From NCBI GenBank assembly GCA_051657905.1, contig JBOFLO010000056.1, positions 1 to 22,295 on the forward strand: 22,295 nucleotides of DNA, written 5' to 3'. How positions within the stretch are numbered: the first letter of the stretch is position 1; every line of letters starts with the position of its first letter. A program made the translations under genes and the position numbers. A model generated the notes under the pieces. That model did no database searches. It saw only the letters and a program-made list of their open reading frames with translations, and was not told the DNA's origin. This stretch comes from JBOFLO01 sp051657905 (GTDB lineage: Bacteria; Patescibacteriota; Gracilibacteria; UBA1369). This document shows positions 13,103 to 19,890 of the stretch, in pieces.

Positions 13103-15730
13103 TTAAATTGTCGGTTGATTATTACTCGCCGGAGGCAAATTGTCCACAGCTGGTGTTGGAGTTTCCTCAATCGGTTGTTCTTCCGGTGGTTTAGTAGGGC
13201 TTTCTGGCGCTGGAGGTAATTCTTCAGTTGCAGGCGGAGTTTCCTCTGTCACTGGCGAATTAACTGGCTTTTCTGGTTGCTGGGCTGCTGCCTGTTCGGC
13301 CGCTTTTTTTGCTTCTTCCTCGCGTTTCTTAGCCGCATCCTTTTCTTGTTGTTCTTTAGTTTTACAAATCACCGGATCTTTTGCTCTTTCCGCATCAGTA
13401 CAATCCTTTCTAGAAACCGGCACAAACTTAGCATCATAGCGTTTAGCCTTATCCCAGTTCGGCGGGTAATATTCATTACCAACTTGAGTTATTCCCTCAG
13501 GTTTGCTGTATTCCACCAATGGTTTATCTTTTAAAGCCATTTCCATAAAAGCCTTATTAATCGGCGCCGCAGTAAATTCTCCCCAAGCTCTCAAAGAAAG
13601 CTGTTTCCCATCCGAATTACCAACCCAAGTGGCGGAAAGAATGGTTGGAGTATATCCCAAAGTTAATAAGTTATTTGGATAATTAACATTGCCGATTTTC
13701 TTATTAGAAGTACCGGTTTTAGCCGCTAGATTTTGTCCCGCAATAGTCAAAACATTTCTCCATGAACCTGCCGGTCTGGCTGTAATATCAGACAGAATGG
13801 AGTTAATAATGTAAGCCGTTTCTGGTCTCATCACTTGCACTCCTTTATCTTCATATTTTTCCAAAACATTCCCATTTCTATCGCGAATTTCCAAAATCGG
13901 ATTTACCGGATTATATTTCCCATTATTGGCAAATGCCGCATATGCGCCAGCCAAATCAATTAATCTAACCTCCCCACTACCAATCGCCATCGAAGGTCCA
14001 TAACTAAAGTCCCAACTTCGCGCCGGATTACTATTAAATTTATCCTTAAATTCCTGCAAACTGGTGACCCCCAACTTATTAATGAATTCCAAAGTCGAAG
14101 CCTCTTCTCCCGCCAAATACCATGCCTTAATAGCCGGAATATTGCGAGACTGAGCTATAGCCTGACGAATAGTCATCCTCCCCTTAAACCCATTATCCGA
14201 ATTATTCGGCATATAATCCTTGCCAAATCTAGTTTTATAATCTCCCAAAACCGTTCCTGATCCAATTCCTACATTTTCAATAGCAGCTGCGTACATCAAA
14301 GGTTTGAAAGTAGAGCCAGGCTGTCTCAAGCTGGTAGCCACATTAACTTGCCCATCAATCGATTCATCCCAATAATTCACCGATCCAACCATAGCCAGTA
14401 CCCCACCAGTCTTCGGATCCAACGAAACCAAAGCCGCATTATTCCCTCCATAATTTTTGACATTAGTTTCATATCTCTCAGTCAGCAAAGTCTCAGCATT
14501 TTTCTGCAATACCGGATCCAAAGTTGTACGAATTTCCAAACCGCCGCTTTCCACCACTTCTTTTCCATATTTCTTTTCCAAATAATCTCTCACATAAAAT
14601 ACAAAATGCGGAGAATTAATCTCATGCTTCAAATCTAAAAACTGCACACTCAAACCATCTTCCCAAGCTTTATCAAAATCCTCCAAACTAATTTTTCCAT
14701 CCTGAACCATTCTATCCAATACCAAATCCTTTCTTCCCCAAACATAATTTTCATCATAACGATTTTCACAAACCTCAACTTCACAATACCCCATCAACTC
14801 TTTTTTATTATCCCCATAAGGAGAAAACTTAGTCGTAGCCTTAGGCAAAGAAGCCAAAATACTAGCCTCCACCAAATTCAGATCCGCCGAAGACTTTCCA
14901 AAGAAAGTTTTAGATGCTGCCTCAATTCCAAAGGCATTTGAACCATAAGGAATTTTATTCAAATACATTTCCAAAATTTCATCCTTGGAGTAATACCACT
15001 CAATCTGCACCGACAATAATAATTCTTTAATTTTTCTATCCAAAGTCTGCTCCGGACTTAAATACAAATTTTTCGCTAACTGCTGGGTAATAGTCGAAGC
15101 TCCTTGTGTCGAACTGTCTTCCTGTAAATTATTCAATTGCGCACGCAAAATGGCAACCGGATCAAAGCCGAAATGCGCTTGGAAATTCTGATCCTCAATC
15201 GCAATAGTCGCCTCAATCACATTCTTATTAATCTGTTCCAAAGGCACATATTGGCGATTTTCCTCCCCATATATTTTATACAGAACATTCCCTTCACGAT
15301 CATAAATAGTCGAGGTTTCGGCAAAATTCTTCTCCTTCAAATCCCGCACATCTGGCAAATCCTGTCCCCATTGATAATAAACAAAAGCACTGGCGCCCAC
15401 CCCAAGCAGCACAATCACTCCCAAAATCGCCATCAACCATTTCATCACTCTAAACAACACCGTCAAAGGGCCTGACTTAAATGCCTTACGTTTCTTAACT
15501 TCCTTAACCACCGGAATCTCCACCACAGCTTTATCATCTTTTTTTACTTCCACTAAAGCCAAACCAGCCTCTTCCGATTTTTGGGTTTTCTTCTCTAAAT
15601 TTTCCACTTCTTGCAAAATTTTCGTCGCTTGCTGCTGTTTTTTTAGCTTTTTTCTCTCAGCCTTACTGAGTTTTTTGGTAGATTTATTCTGCTGATTTTT
15701 TCCTGATTTTTTGCGATTTTTTTTAGCCAT
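13103..15730 (-). CDS. Penicillin-binding protein 1A family, bifunctional glycosyltransferase/transpeptidase
   Basis: An 875-residue class A PBP that polymerises lipid II and cross-links peptides outside the membrane. The cytosolic N-terminus (1-85) is highly Lys-rich with a coiled-coil-like stretch, and a membrane helix follows at about 91-119. The GT51 domain shows EDQNFQAHFG with catalytic Glu179, the QGASTITQQLAKNLYL motif, RKIKELLLSVQIE and the KDEILEMYLNKIPYG motif. The transpeptidase domain has STFK (Ser473 nucleophile), SRN at 528-530 and KTGTS at 671-675. A C-terminal tail from about 755 is rich in Ala, Glu, Gln and then Pro, Thr and Glu, and probably spans the wall. It heads the minus-strand series with the SPFH gene. 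The 113-base divergent gap 15731-15843 serves it and rnhA; the PBP promoter is unclear. Confidence 0.95.
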   Translation of the reverse strand: MAKKNRKKSGKNQQNKSTKKLSKAERKKLKKQQQATKILQEVENLEKKTQKSEEAGLALVEVKKDDKAVVEIPVVKEVKKRKAFKSGPLTVLFRVMKWLMAILGVIVLLGVGASAFVYYQWGQDLPDVRDLKEKNFAETSTIYDREGNVLYKIYGEENRQYVPLEQINKNVIEATIAIEDQNFQAHFGFDPVAILRAQLNNLQEDSSTQGASTITQQLAKNLYLSPEQTLDRKIKELLLSVQIEWYYSKDEILEMYLNKIPYGSNAFGIEAASKTFFGKSSADLNLVEASILASLPKATTKFSPYGDNKKELMGYCEVEVCENRYDENYVWGRKDLVLDRMVQDGKISLEDFDKAWEDGLSVQFLDLKHEINSPHFVFYVRDYLEKKYGKEVVESGGLEIRTTLDPVLQKNAETLLTERYETNVKNYGGNNAALVSLDPKTGGVLAMVGSVNYWDESIDGQVNVATSLRQPGSTFKPLMYAAAIENVGIGSGTVLGDYKTRFGKDYMPNNSDNGFKGRMTIRQAIAQSRNIPAIKAWYLAGEEASTLEFINKLGVTSLQEFKDKFNSNPARSWDFSYGPSMAIGSGEVRLIDLAGAYAAFANNGKYNPVNPILEIRDRNGNVLEKYEDKGVQVMRPETAYIINSILSDITARPAGSWRNVLTIAGQNLAAKTGTSNKKIGNVNYPNNLLTLGYTPTILSATWVGNSDGKQLSLRAWGEFTAAPINKAFMEMALKDKPLVEYSKPEGITQVGNEYYPPNWDKAKRYDAKFVPVSRKDCTDAERAKDPVICKTKEQQEKDAAKKREEEAKKAAEQAAAQQPEKPVNSPVTEETPPATEELPPAPESPTKPPEEQPIEETPTPAVDNLPPASNNQPTI

Positions 15731-15765
15731 ATTTAAATTACGGGTTCTGCCTCTCTTTTTATGCT

Positions 15766-15794
15766 TTGTGTACAGGCAAAAAATAACATATAAC
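15766..15794 (+). promoter_or_regulatory. Candidate promoter for rnhA
   Basis: TTGTGT (15766-15771), a 17-base spacer and TATAAC (15789-15794, 5 of 6) lie about 50 bases before the ATG at 15844, with a predicted leader of about 43 bases. The -35 is weak. The 113-base gap shows no other gene. Confidence 0.4.
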
Positions 15795-15843
15795 CACTAC
15801 CAATTAAAAGTCATTTAGTTTAAAATATTGAAAAATTTTTCCC

Positions 15844-16341
15844 ATGAAAATTCAAATTTACACAGATGGAAGTTGTATAGGCAATCCCGGTCCCGGCGGA
15901 TGGGCTTTCGTAATTCTTGATCAGGATGAGGAAATTCTCCATCAAGCTTCCGGTTCAAGCCTTGACACCACTAATAATCGTATGGAAATGCAGGCCATTA
16001 TTGAGGCTTTAAAATACGTTCATAAAAATCATTCTTCTGCCACTTTTGAACTTCACTCCGATTCTAACCTATTGGTGCAATCCATCAATTTGGGTTGGAA
16101 ACGAAAGGCTAATTTGGATTTATGGATGGATATGGACAAAGCTTTAGCCAATGTAAAAGTAAAATTCAAATGGGTTAAAGCTCATCATCAGAATGCTTTC
16201 AACAATCTCTGTGATGAATTAGCCCAAGCAGCCTCCCGTAAAGCTCTCAAAAAACTCAAGAAGTCCCCAGCTTCAGCCAAACCCCCAATCAAAAAAGCCC
16301 CACCCAAATCAAATCGAGTGGAGCAATCATCAATTTTCTAA
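15844..16341 (+). CDS. rnhA: Ribonuclease HI
   Basis: A 165-residue RNase HI, which cuts the RNA strand of RNA-DNA hybrids (R-loops, primers). The start IYTDGSCIGNPGPGGWAFVI holds Asp8. NNRMEMQAIIEAL holds Glu48 and LHSDSNLLVQSI holds Asp73. The end WVKAHHQNAFNNLCDELAQAA holds His114 and Asp124, so all active-site residues are present. The C-terminal tail from about 138 (KALKKLKKSPASAKPP...) is Lys/Pro-rich, extra relative to the E. coli enzyme (155 residues), and may be disordered. The DNA encoding this tail also forms the terminator of the convergent trxA gene. Stop and the trxA stop are 4 bases apart. Confidence 0.95.
   Translation: MKIQIYTDGSCIGNPGPGGWAFVILDQDEEILHQASGSSLDTTNNRMEMQAIIEALKYVHKNHSSATFELHSDSNLLVQSINLGWKRKANLDLWMDMDKALANVKVKFKWVKAHHQNAFNNLCDELAQAASRKALKKLKKSPASAKPPIKKAPPKSNRVEQSSIF
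16291..16324 (-). terminator. Intrinsic terminator of trxA inside the rnhA coding end
   Basis: On the minus strand GCTCCAC (16324-16318), a 14-base loop and GTGGGGC (16303-16297) form a 7-pair stem with one G-U pair. Six T residues follow directly (plus strand A16291-16296). It begins 22 bases after the trxA stop and lies wholly within the 3' coding region of rnhA. No U-run exists in the plus direction, so it acts for trxA only. Confidence 0.65.
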
Positions 16342-16345
16342 GCAA

Positions 16346-16663
16346 TTACCCTTTAATTTCGGCAATTTTCGCTCTCAACACTTCTTCACTCTTGAAGCCC
16401 ACCAAAGTGTCGACAACTTTCCCACCTTTGAAAAACATCAAAGTTGGAATACTTCTAACATTCAGATTATTCCCAGTTTCATTGCTTTCCACATCCAATT
16501 TCACAATTTTAAATTTACCCTTATATTCTTCCGCTAATTTATCAATAGTAGGAGCCATCATTTTGCAAGGTCCACACCATCCGGCATAAAAATCCACCAA
16601 AACCGGCACATCTGATTTCACTACTTCCTGATCAAAATTTGCATCTGTTATATGTTCAGCCAT
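16346..16663 (-). CDS. trxA: Thioredoxin
   Basis: A 105-residue classical thioredoxin, the cytosolic disulfide reductant. The active site WCGPCK has Cys30 and Cys33 within VDFYAGWCGPCKMMAP. The cis-proline is Pro73 in RSIPTLMFFKGG, and a C-terminal helix ends EEVLRAKIAEIKG. All family features are present at the usual length, with no signal peptide. It has its own strong promoter at 16721-16693 and its terminator lies in the rnhA coding end, so it is an independent unit although transcripts of the upstream 428-residue gene may also read through. The ATG at 16663 lacks a Shine-Dalgarno; the leader from the promoter would be about 22 bases. Confidence 0.97.
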   Translation of the reverse strand: MAEHITDANFDQEVVKSDVPVLVDFYAGWCGPCKMMAPTIDKLAEEYKGKFKIVKLDVESNETGNNLNVRSIPTLMFFKGGKVVDTLVGFKSEEVLRAKIAEIKG

Positions 16664-16692
16664 TTGTATTTAATAAAAAAATATTATATTCC

Positions 16693-16721
16693 ATCATATC
16701 ACTTCCGCCCGCCTTTGTCAT
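16693..16721 (-). promoter_or_regulatory. Strong promoter of trxA
   Basis: On the minus strand ATGACA (16721-16716, 5 of 6), a 17-base spacer with a GC-rich core (GGCGGGCGG) and TATGAT (16698-16693, 5 of 6) are joined by an extended -10 TGA. The -35 overlaps the stop codon of the upstream gene by one base. This is the best promoter match in the window. Confidence 0.65.
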
Positions 16722-18007
16722 TATTTCAAAGTTGATTTAAAGATCTGACGATGTCTCATGGTCGGTCTATGCAAAACTTTGGCCATGGCCAGGTATTTGT
16801 TAGCATCATCCTTAAATTTATCTGCAGTTTCCGCAATAGAAACTCCCAGTAAAGAACGTCTAAACAATCGCAAAAAAGCCAATTTTAGTACCGCCACTTT
16901 ATATTTGGTTTTTCGCAATTCCATTTTGTCCTTATAAAGTGGTCCAAAATCATTTTCAAACAAAATCATACATTGATTCAATTCCAGAATCTTGCCGGCC
17001 ACTTTGTCTGCCGCCACTCCCTGCTCCATCACAATACGGAAAAAGAAAATCCGTTTATCCTTAGCATCACTAGCAATTCCTACCATCAAAGTATTCAAAT
17101 TCGGCAATGCGCATAAAAACCAAGCTGTTGTTTTAATCTCATAATCAGTAGTTTCAAAACTGAAGCCTAAATAAAATTGCTCATCCTTATCTAGCCCTCT
17201 CACAAAACGTATTTTCTCTTCCAGCAGGGGGTTGTTGGCAAAAGCCAATTCGAGCATTTTCTGAGGCAAAGTTGCATCAATTTTCTTTAAAGTATTCAAA
17301 GAAACCGCTTTCCCATGTCTCATCAAAAATGCCAATTTAAGCAAAATCTGCACCGAAAACCCTGGCAGCACCTTACTAAGTTGATTCAAAACCGTTTGAT
17401 ACATTCTCTCTAAACATTTCTCCAAAATCATTCTGCTCTGATCAAAGCTTGATCCCAGTCTGGAAATAATAATTTTCTGCCCGCCATCATTTTCCAAAGT
17501 CAAAGTATAATCATCTTCATTGAATTCATGACTTTTCAAGAAATTCAAATAAACAACCTGAGCGTCAGCCATTCTCGGAATCAAAACAATGCTTTCTTCA
17601 TAAAAATAAATCACCCCCTTACCCAAAGTCTGAGTCTTCCCAAATTGCGCACTACTATTCTCCGCAAAACAATCAAAACTACCCTGCAACATGCCAATTT
17701 TCATAAACAAATTCTCCGCAAAATATTCATTCTTCAAACGATAAAAATCCTCCAAAAAACTTTCAAAATCACTTCCCATTCCTCCCAAAGTAAATTTTTC
17801 TTTGGCAAAAGTTGTAAATACAAATTCTTCCTTGCTCTGTCTGATTTCCTTTATATCCGTAAAATTTATATTCTCCCCGACATCATTCGCACCTTTACCC
17901 TTCAATTTAAAAAACTGCCTGTCAAAAACAATTTCCCCTTCTTTTTCCAGCAAAATTTTATTGGCAAAGTTCTGTTTGCGAAATCTAAGACTAAAAGACA
18001 ACGACAT
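16721..18007 (-). CDS. Hypothetical protein with probable duplicated PH-like domain, 428 residues
   Basis: I do not recognise a named family. The protein is soluble, with no signal peptide or membrane helix. Two stretches look alike: about residues 15-95 (GEIVFDRQFFKLKG ... INFTDIKEIRQ ... LGGMGSDFESFLEDF) and about 127-205 (KGVIYFYEESIVLI ... VYLNFLKSHEF ... ISRLGSSFDQSRMIL). Each has a run of short beta strands ending in a Gly-Ser-x-Phe turn and a helix, as in a PH/GRAM-like barrel. Residues about 210-260 are helical, and a third alpha/beta region (LDKDEQFYLGFSFETTDYEI ... LNTLMVGIASDAKDKRIFFF) follows before a basic helical C-terminus ending RHRQIFKSTLK. It is divergent from the lipoprotein gene and ends at the trxA promoter. 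The function is unknown. Confidence 0.65.
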   Translation of the reverse strand: MSLSFSLRFRKQNFANKILLEKEGEIVFDRQFFKLKGKGANDVGENINFTDIKEIRQSKEEFVFTTFAKEKFTLGGMGSDFESFLEDFYRLKNEYFAENLFMKIGMLQGSFDCFAENSSAQFGKTQTLGKGVIYFYEESIVLIPRMADAQVVYLNFLKSHEFNEDDYTLTLENDGGQKIIISRLGSSFDQSRMILEKCLERMYQTVLNQLSKVLPGFSVQILLKLAFLMRHGKAVSLNTLKKIDATLPQKMLELAFANNPLLEEKIRFVRGLDKDEQFYLGFSFETTDYEIKTTAWFLCALPNLNTLMVGIASDAKDKRIFFFRIVMEQGVAADKVAGKILELNQCMILFENDFGPLYKDKMELRKTKYKVAVLKLAFLRLFRRSLLGVSIAETADKFKDDANKYLAMAKVLHRPTMRHRQIFKSTLK

Positions 18008-18017
18008 AAAAGTGATT

Positions 18018-18093
18018 CGAATATTACATAAATGAAAGATGGGCCGAGCAATTCCGGGTGCCTTCTAACCCGCTTAGATCATACGAATATTAC
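18018..18093. repeat. Direct repeat CGAATATTAC in a divergent intergenic region
   Basis: CGAATATTAC occurs at 18018-18027 and again at 18084-18093, a 66-base spacing, in the 159-base gap between the divergent 428-residue gene and the lipoprotein gene. The core AATATT is itself palindromic. A small CGGGT/ACCCG hairpin lies between the copies. It could be a pair of operator sites; the evidence is only the repeat. Confidence 0.3.
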
Positions 18094-18112
18094 CCAAAAA
18101 ATCAAGCAGCAA

Positions 18113-18141
18113 TTGCAATTTACCCCCACTTTTAGTATTTT
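18113..18141 (+). promoter_or_regulatory. Candidate promoter for the lipoprotein-rsmI unit
   Basis: TTGCAA (18113-18118), a 17-base spacer and TATTTT (18136-18141) predict a start near 18148 and a leader of about 19 bases before ATG 18167. The position supports that start and argues against the longer frame from 18032. Confidence 0.45.
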
Positions 18142-18166
18142 AAACCCAGTATTTCTCAGCAAAAAC

Positions 18167-18871
18167 ATGAACAAAAACGCATTTTCCCAAAACAAATTGC
18201 CAGTCGCTTTACTCTTCACTTTGCTAATCTTCTCCGGTTGCCAAACCAATCTCTCCGGCAACGACCTTTCCGGAAATCTAGGCCAAGTTCTGGATAACAA
18301 CCTCACTCCCGAACAACAAAAAATCGCTGCCCTAGAAGAACAAGCCGCCAATTTACAAAGCGATTTGGCACTTAAAAATTCTCTTTTAGAAGAATTCGAA
18401 AATAAAAATTATCAATTATTAAAACAGGTTCACCCTAATGCTTTTGATTACAATTTAATTAAGATTGGTGAACAAGTAGGGGAGATGACCCTTTCTGCCA
18501 GTGGCACTCAGCCCGCTTCCGTTGATCAAGAAGGTAATCAGGTAGATGCTTATCAATACGCGGAATTTGCAGGCACAGTCGAATTAACCGGTACTTATAA
18601 TTATTATAATGATCAACAGGCCTTCCTTGCCAATCAAGTTTGTTTTACCAGTTTAGACGAAGCTTCCCTTGCAAAACTGCCTTTAGAAATGGAACGTTTG
18701 GAATTACCTGAACAGCAATTCTGTTTTGAAAATCAGGATTTAGCCCGGCAGTCTTTTGGTCCAAAAGGTTCATCAGGCCAAGCCACTATTCAAATCTCCT
18801 CCTATTCTTCAAACAATTCGGGATTACAAGCTTATCCTTTAATTGAATTAGCTAAAGTAATTAGTAAATAG
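18167..18871 (+). CDS. Lipoprotein with coiled coil, 234 residues, function unknown
   Basis: The start at ATG 18167 gives a clear lipoprotein signal peptide: MNKNAFSQNKLPVALLFTLL, then IFSGC with the lipobox cysteine at about residue 25. The frame extends upstream to 18032, but that would bury the signal sequence behind 45 residues. After a Ser/Asn-rich linker, a coiled coil runs from LTPEQQKIAALEEQAANLQS to about residue 85. A beta-rich domain (LIKIGEQVGEMTLSAS ... AEFAGTVELTGTYNYY) follows to the C-terminus and contains two cysteines. I do not recognise the family; it is probably anchored to the outer face of the cytoplasmic membrane. rsmI follows after 24 bases on the same strand. It ends TAG. 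Confidence 0.75.
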   Translation: MNKNAFSQNKLPVALLFTLLIFSGCQTNLSGNDLSGNLGQVLDNNLTPEQQKIAALEEQAANLQSDLALKNSLLEEFENKNYQLLKQVHPNAFDYNLIKIGEQVGEMTLSASGTQPASVDQEGNQVDAYQYAEFAGTVELTGTYNYYNDQQAFLANQVCFTSLDEASLAKLPLEMERLELPEQQFCFENQDLARQSFGPKGSSGQATIQISSYSSNNSGLQAYPLIELAKVISK

Positions 18872-18895
18872 TCCACTTACCACTCAGAAATCAAC

Positions 18896-19549
18896 ATGCT
18901 TTATATTGTCGCCACCCCCATTGGAAATTTAGAAGATTTAACAGCTCGCGCCTTAAGAACTTTGCAAGAAGTTGATTTAATCGCCGCCGAAGATACGCGC
19001 AAATCCGGGATTTTGCTAAAACATTACGAAATCAAAACCCCTATGGTCAGTTTCCATTCTTATTCTGACCAACACAAAATCGATCAATTGGTAGAAAAAT
19101 TAATCGCCGGCCAAAATGTCGCCTTAATTTCCGATGCCGGAACCCCTGGAATATCCGACCCAGGATTTTTATTGATCCGAGCAGCCAAAGAAAAGGGGAT
19201 TAAAATTTGTCCGATTCCAGGCCCCTCCGCTTTTCTAGCCGCTCTTTCCGCCTCCGGCCTACCCATCAACCACTTCGTCTACCTCGGTTTCCTCCCTATG
19301 AAAAAAGGCCGCCAAACCATGTTAAAAGAATTACAGAAAGAAGAAAAAACCATCGTCTTTTACGAATCCCCTCATCGTTTACTTAAAACCCTCAAAGAAT
19401 TCAGCGAATATTTCCCTGAACGCAAATTAGTAATCGCCCGCGAAATCACCAAAATCTACGAAGAATTCCTGGAAGGTTCCGCCGCCGAACTTTACGAACA
19501 TTTCAATAAAAAAACTCCCCGTGGGGAGTTTGTCATTATTATGAAATAG
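18896..19549 (+). CDS. rsmI: 16S rRNA (cytidine1402-2'-O)-methyltransferase RsmI, short form
   Basis: A 217-residue enzyme that 2'-O-methylates C1402 in the 16S rRNA decoding centre. All motifs of the tetrapyrrole-methylase-like fold are present: MLYIVATPIGNLEDLTARAL at the start, AAEDTRKSGILLKHY, ISDAGTPGISDPGFLLIRAA, PIPGPSAFLAALSASGLP and YLGFLPMKKGRQ. The catalytic region ends with VIAREITKIYEEF and TPRGEFVII. E. coli RsmI has 286 residues; the missing part is the C-terminal helical domain, so this is a core-only version. It lies 24 bases after the lipoprotein gene. The last codons, encoding KKTPRGEF, also form the terminator of the opposing minus-strand unit. It ends TAG. Confidence 0.92.
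   Translation: MLYIVATPIGNLEDLTARALRTLQEVDLIAAEDTRKSGILLKHYEIKTPMVSFHSYSDQHKIDQLVEKLIAGQNVALISDAGTPGISDPGFLLIRAAKEKGIKICPIPGPSAFLAALSASGLPINHFVYLGFLPMKKGRQTMLKELQKEEKTIVFYESPHRLLKTLKEFSEYFPERKLVIAREITKIYEEFLEGSAAELYEHFNKKTPRGEFVIIMK
19508..19531 (-). terminator. Intrinsic terminator of the amidase unit inside the rsmI coding end
   Basis: On the minus strand AAACTCCCC and GGGGAGTTT (19531-19512) form an uninterrupted GC-rich hairpin with a very short loop, running into a T-run (plus strand A19508-19514, seven T on the minus strand). It lies 34 bases past the stop of the 88-residue gene and wholly within rsmI codons. The plus direction lacks a U-run. Confidence 0.75.
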
Positions 19550-19564
19550 ATTTCCGAATCCAAA

Positions 19565-19831
19565 TTATCGGCGATTCTTTTTCTTTGTGACGATTTTTTT
19601 GGAATTTTTATTTCCCATCACTTTGCGCTTTTCCAAATCAATTTTTAAAATAAATGAACGCGTATCCTCTATCAATCTCAAAACCGTCTTCGCACAACGA
19701 GGATTATTAGTGTCGCTATAAGCCACAATTCTACTAATCAACTTAGACCGCTCGGATTTTTTATTCCCCCGCTGATTTCCATTTCTTTGAGCAGTTTTCC
19801 CGCCTTCCAATTCTAATGGTAATGGTTTCAT
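19565..19831 (-). CDS. Small basic hypothetical protein, 88 residues
   Basis: I do not recognise this protein. It is strongly basic. A Pro/Leu start (MKPLPLELEGGK) is followed by an Asn/Arg/Lys stretch (AQRNGNQRGNKKSERSK), one amphipathic helix-like region (LISRIVAYSDTNNPRCAKTVLRLIEDTRSF) and a Lys-rich end (NSKKIVTKKKNRR). The middle could be a small helical nucleic-acid-binding domain, with basic disordered tails on both sides. It is 59 bases downstream of the amidase-SpoIID gene and ends before a shared terminator, so it belongs to the same transcription unit. A separate promoter is not evident. The gene is probably real given the base usage. Confidence 0.55.
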   Translation of the reverse strand: MKPLPLELEGGKTAQRNGNQRGNKKSERSKLISRIVAYSDTNNPRCAKTVLRLIEDTRSFILKIDLEKRKVMGNKNSKKIVTKKKNRR

Positions 19832-19890
19832 ATATATTTACTTTATTTTTTTGTTTTTGATTTATTTTATTGCGCCCGCCATTTCTCGCA

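Noticed and set aside
18032..18166. Longer N-terminus for the lipoprotein from ATG 18032
   Set aside because: It would place 45 residues before a clear lipoprotein signal peptide, and the predicted promoter lies inside that stretch.
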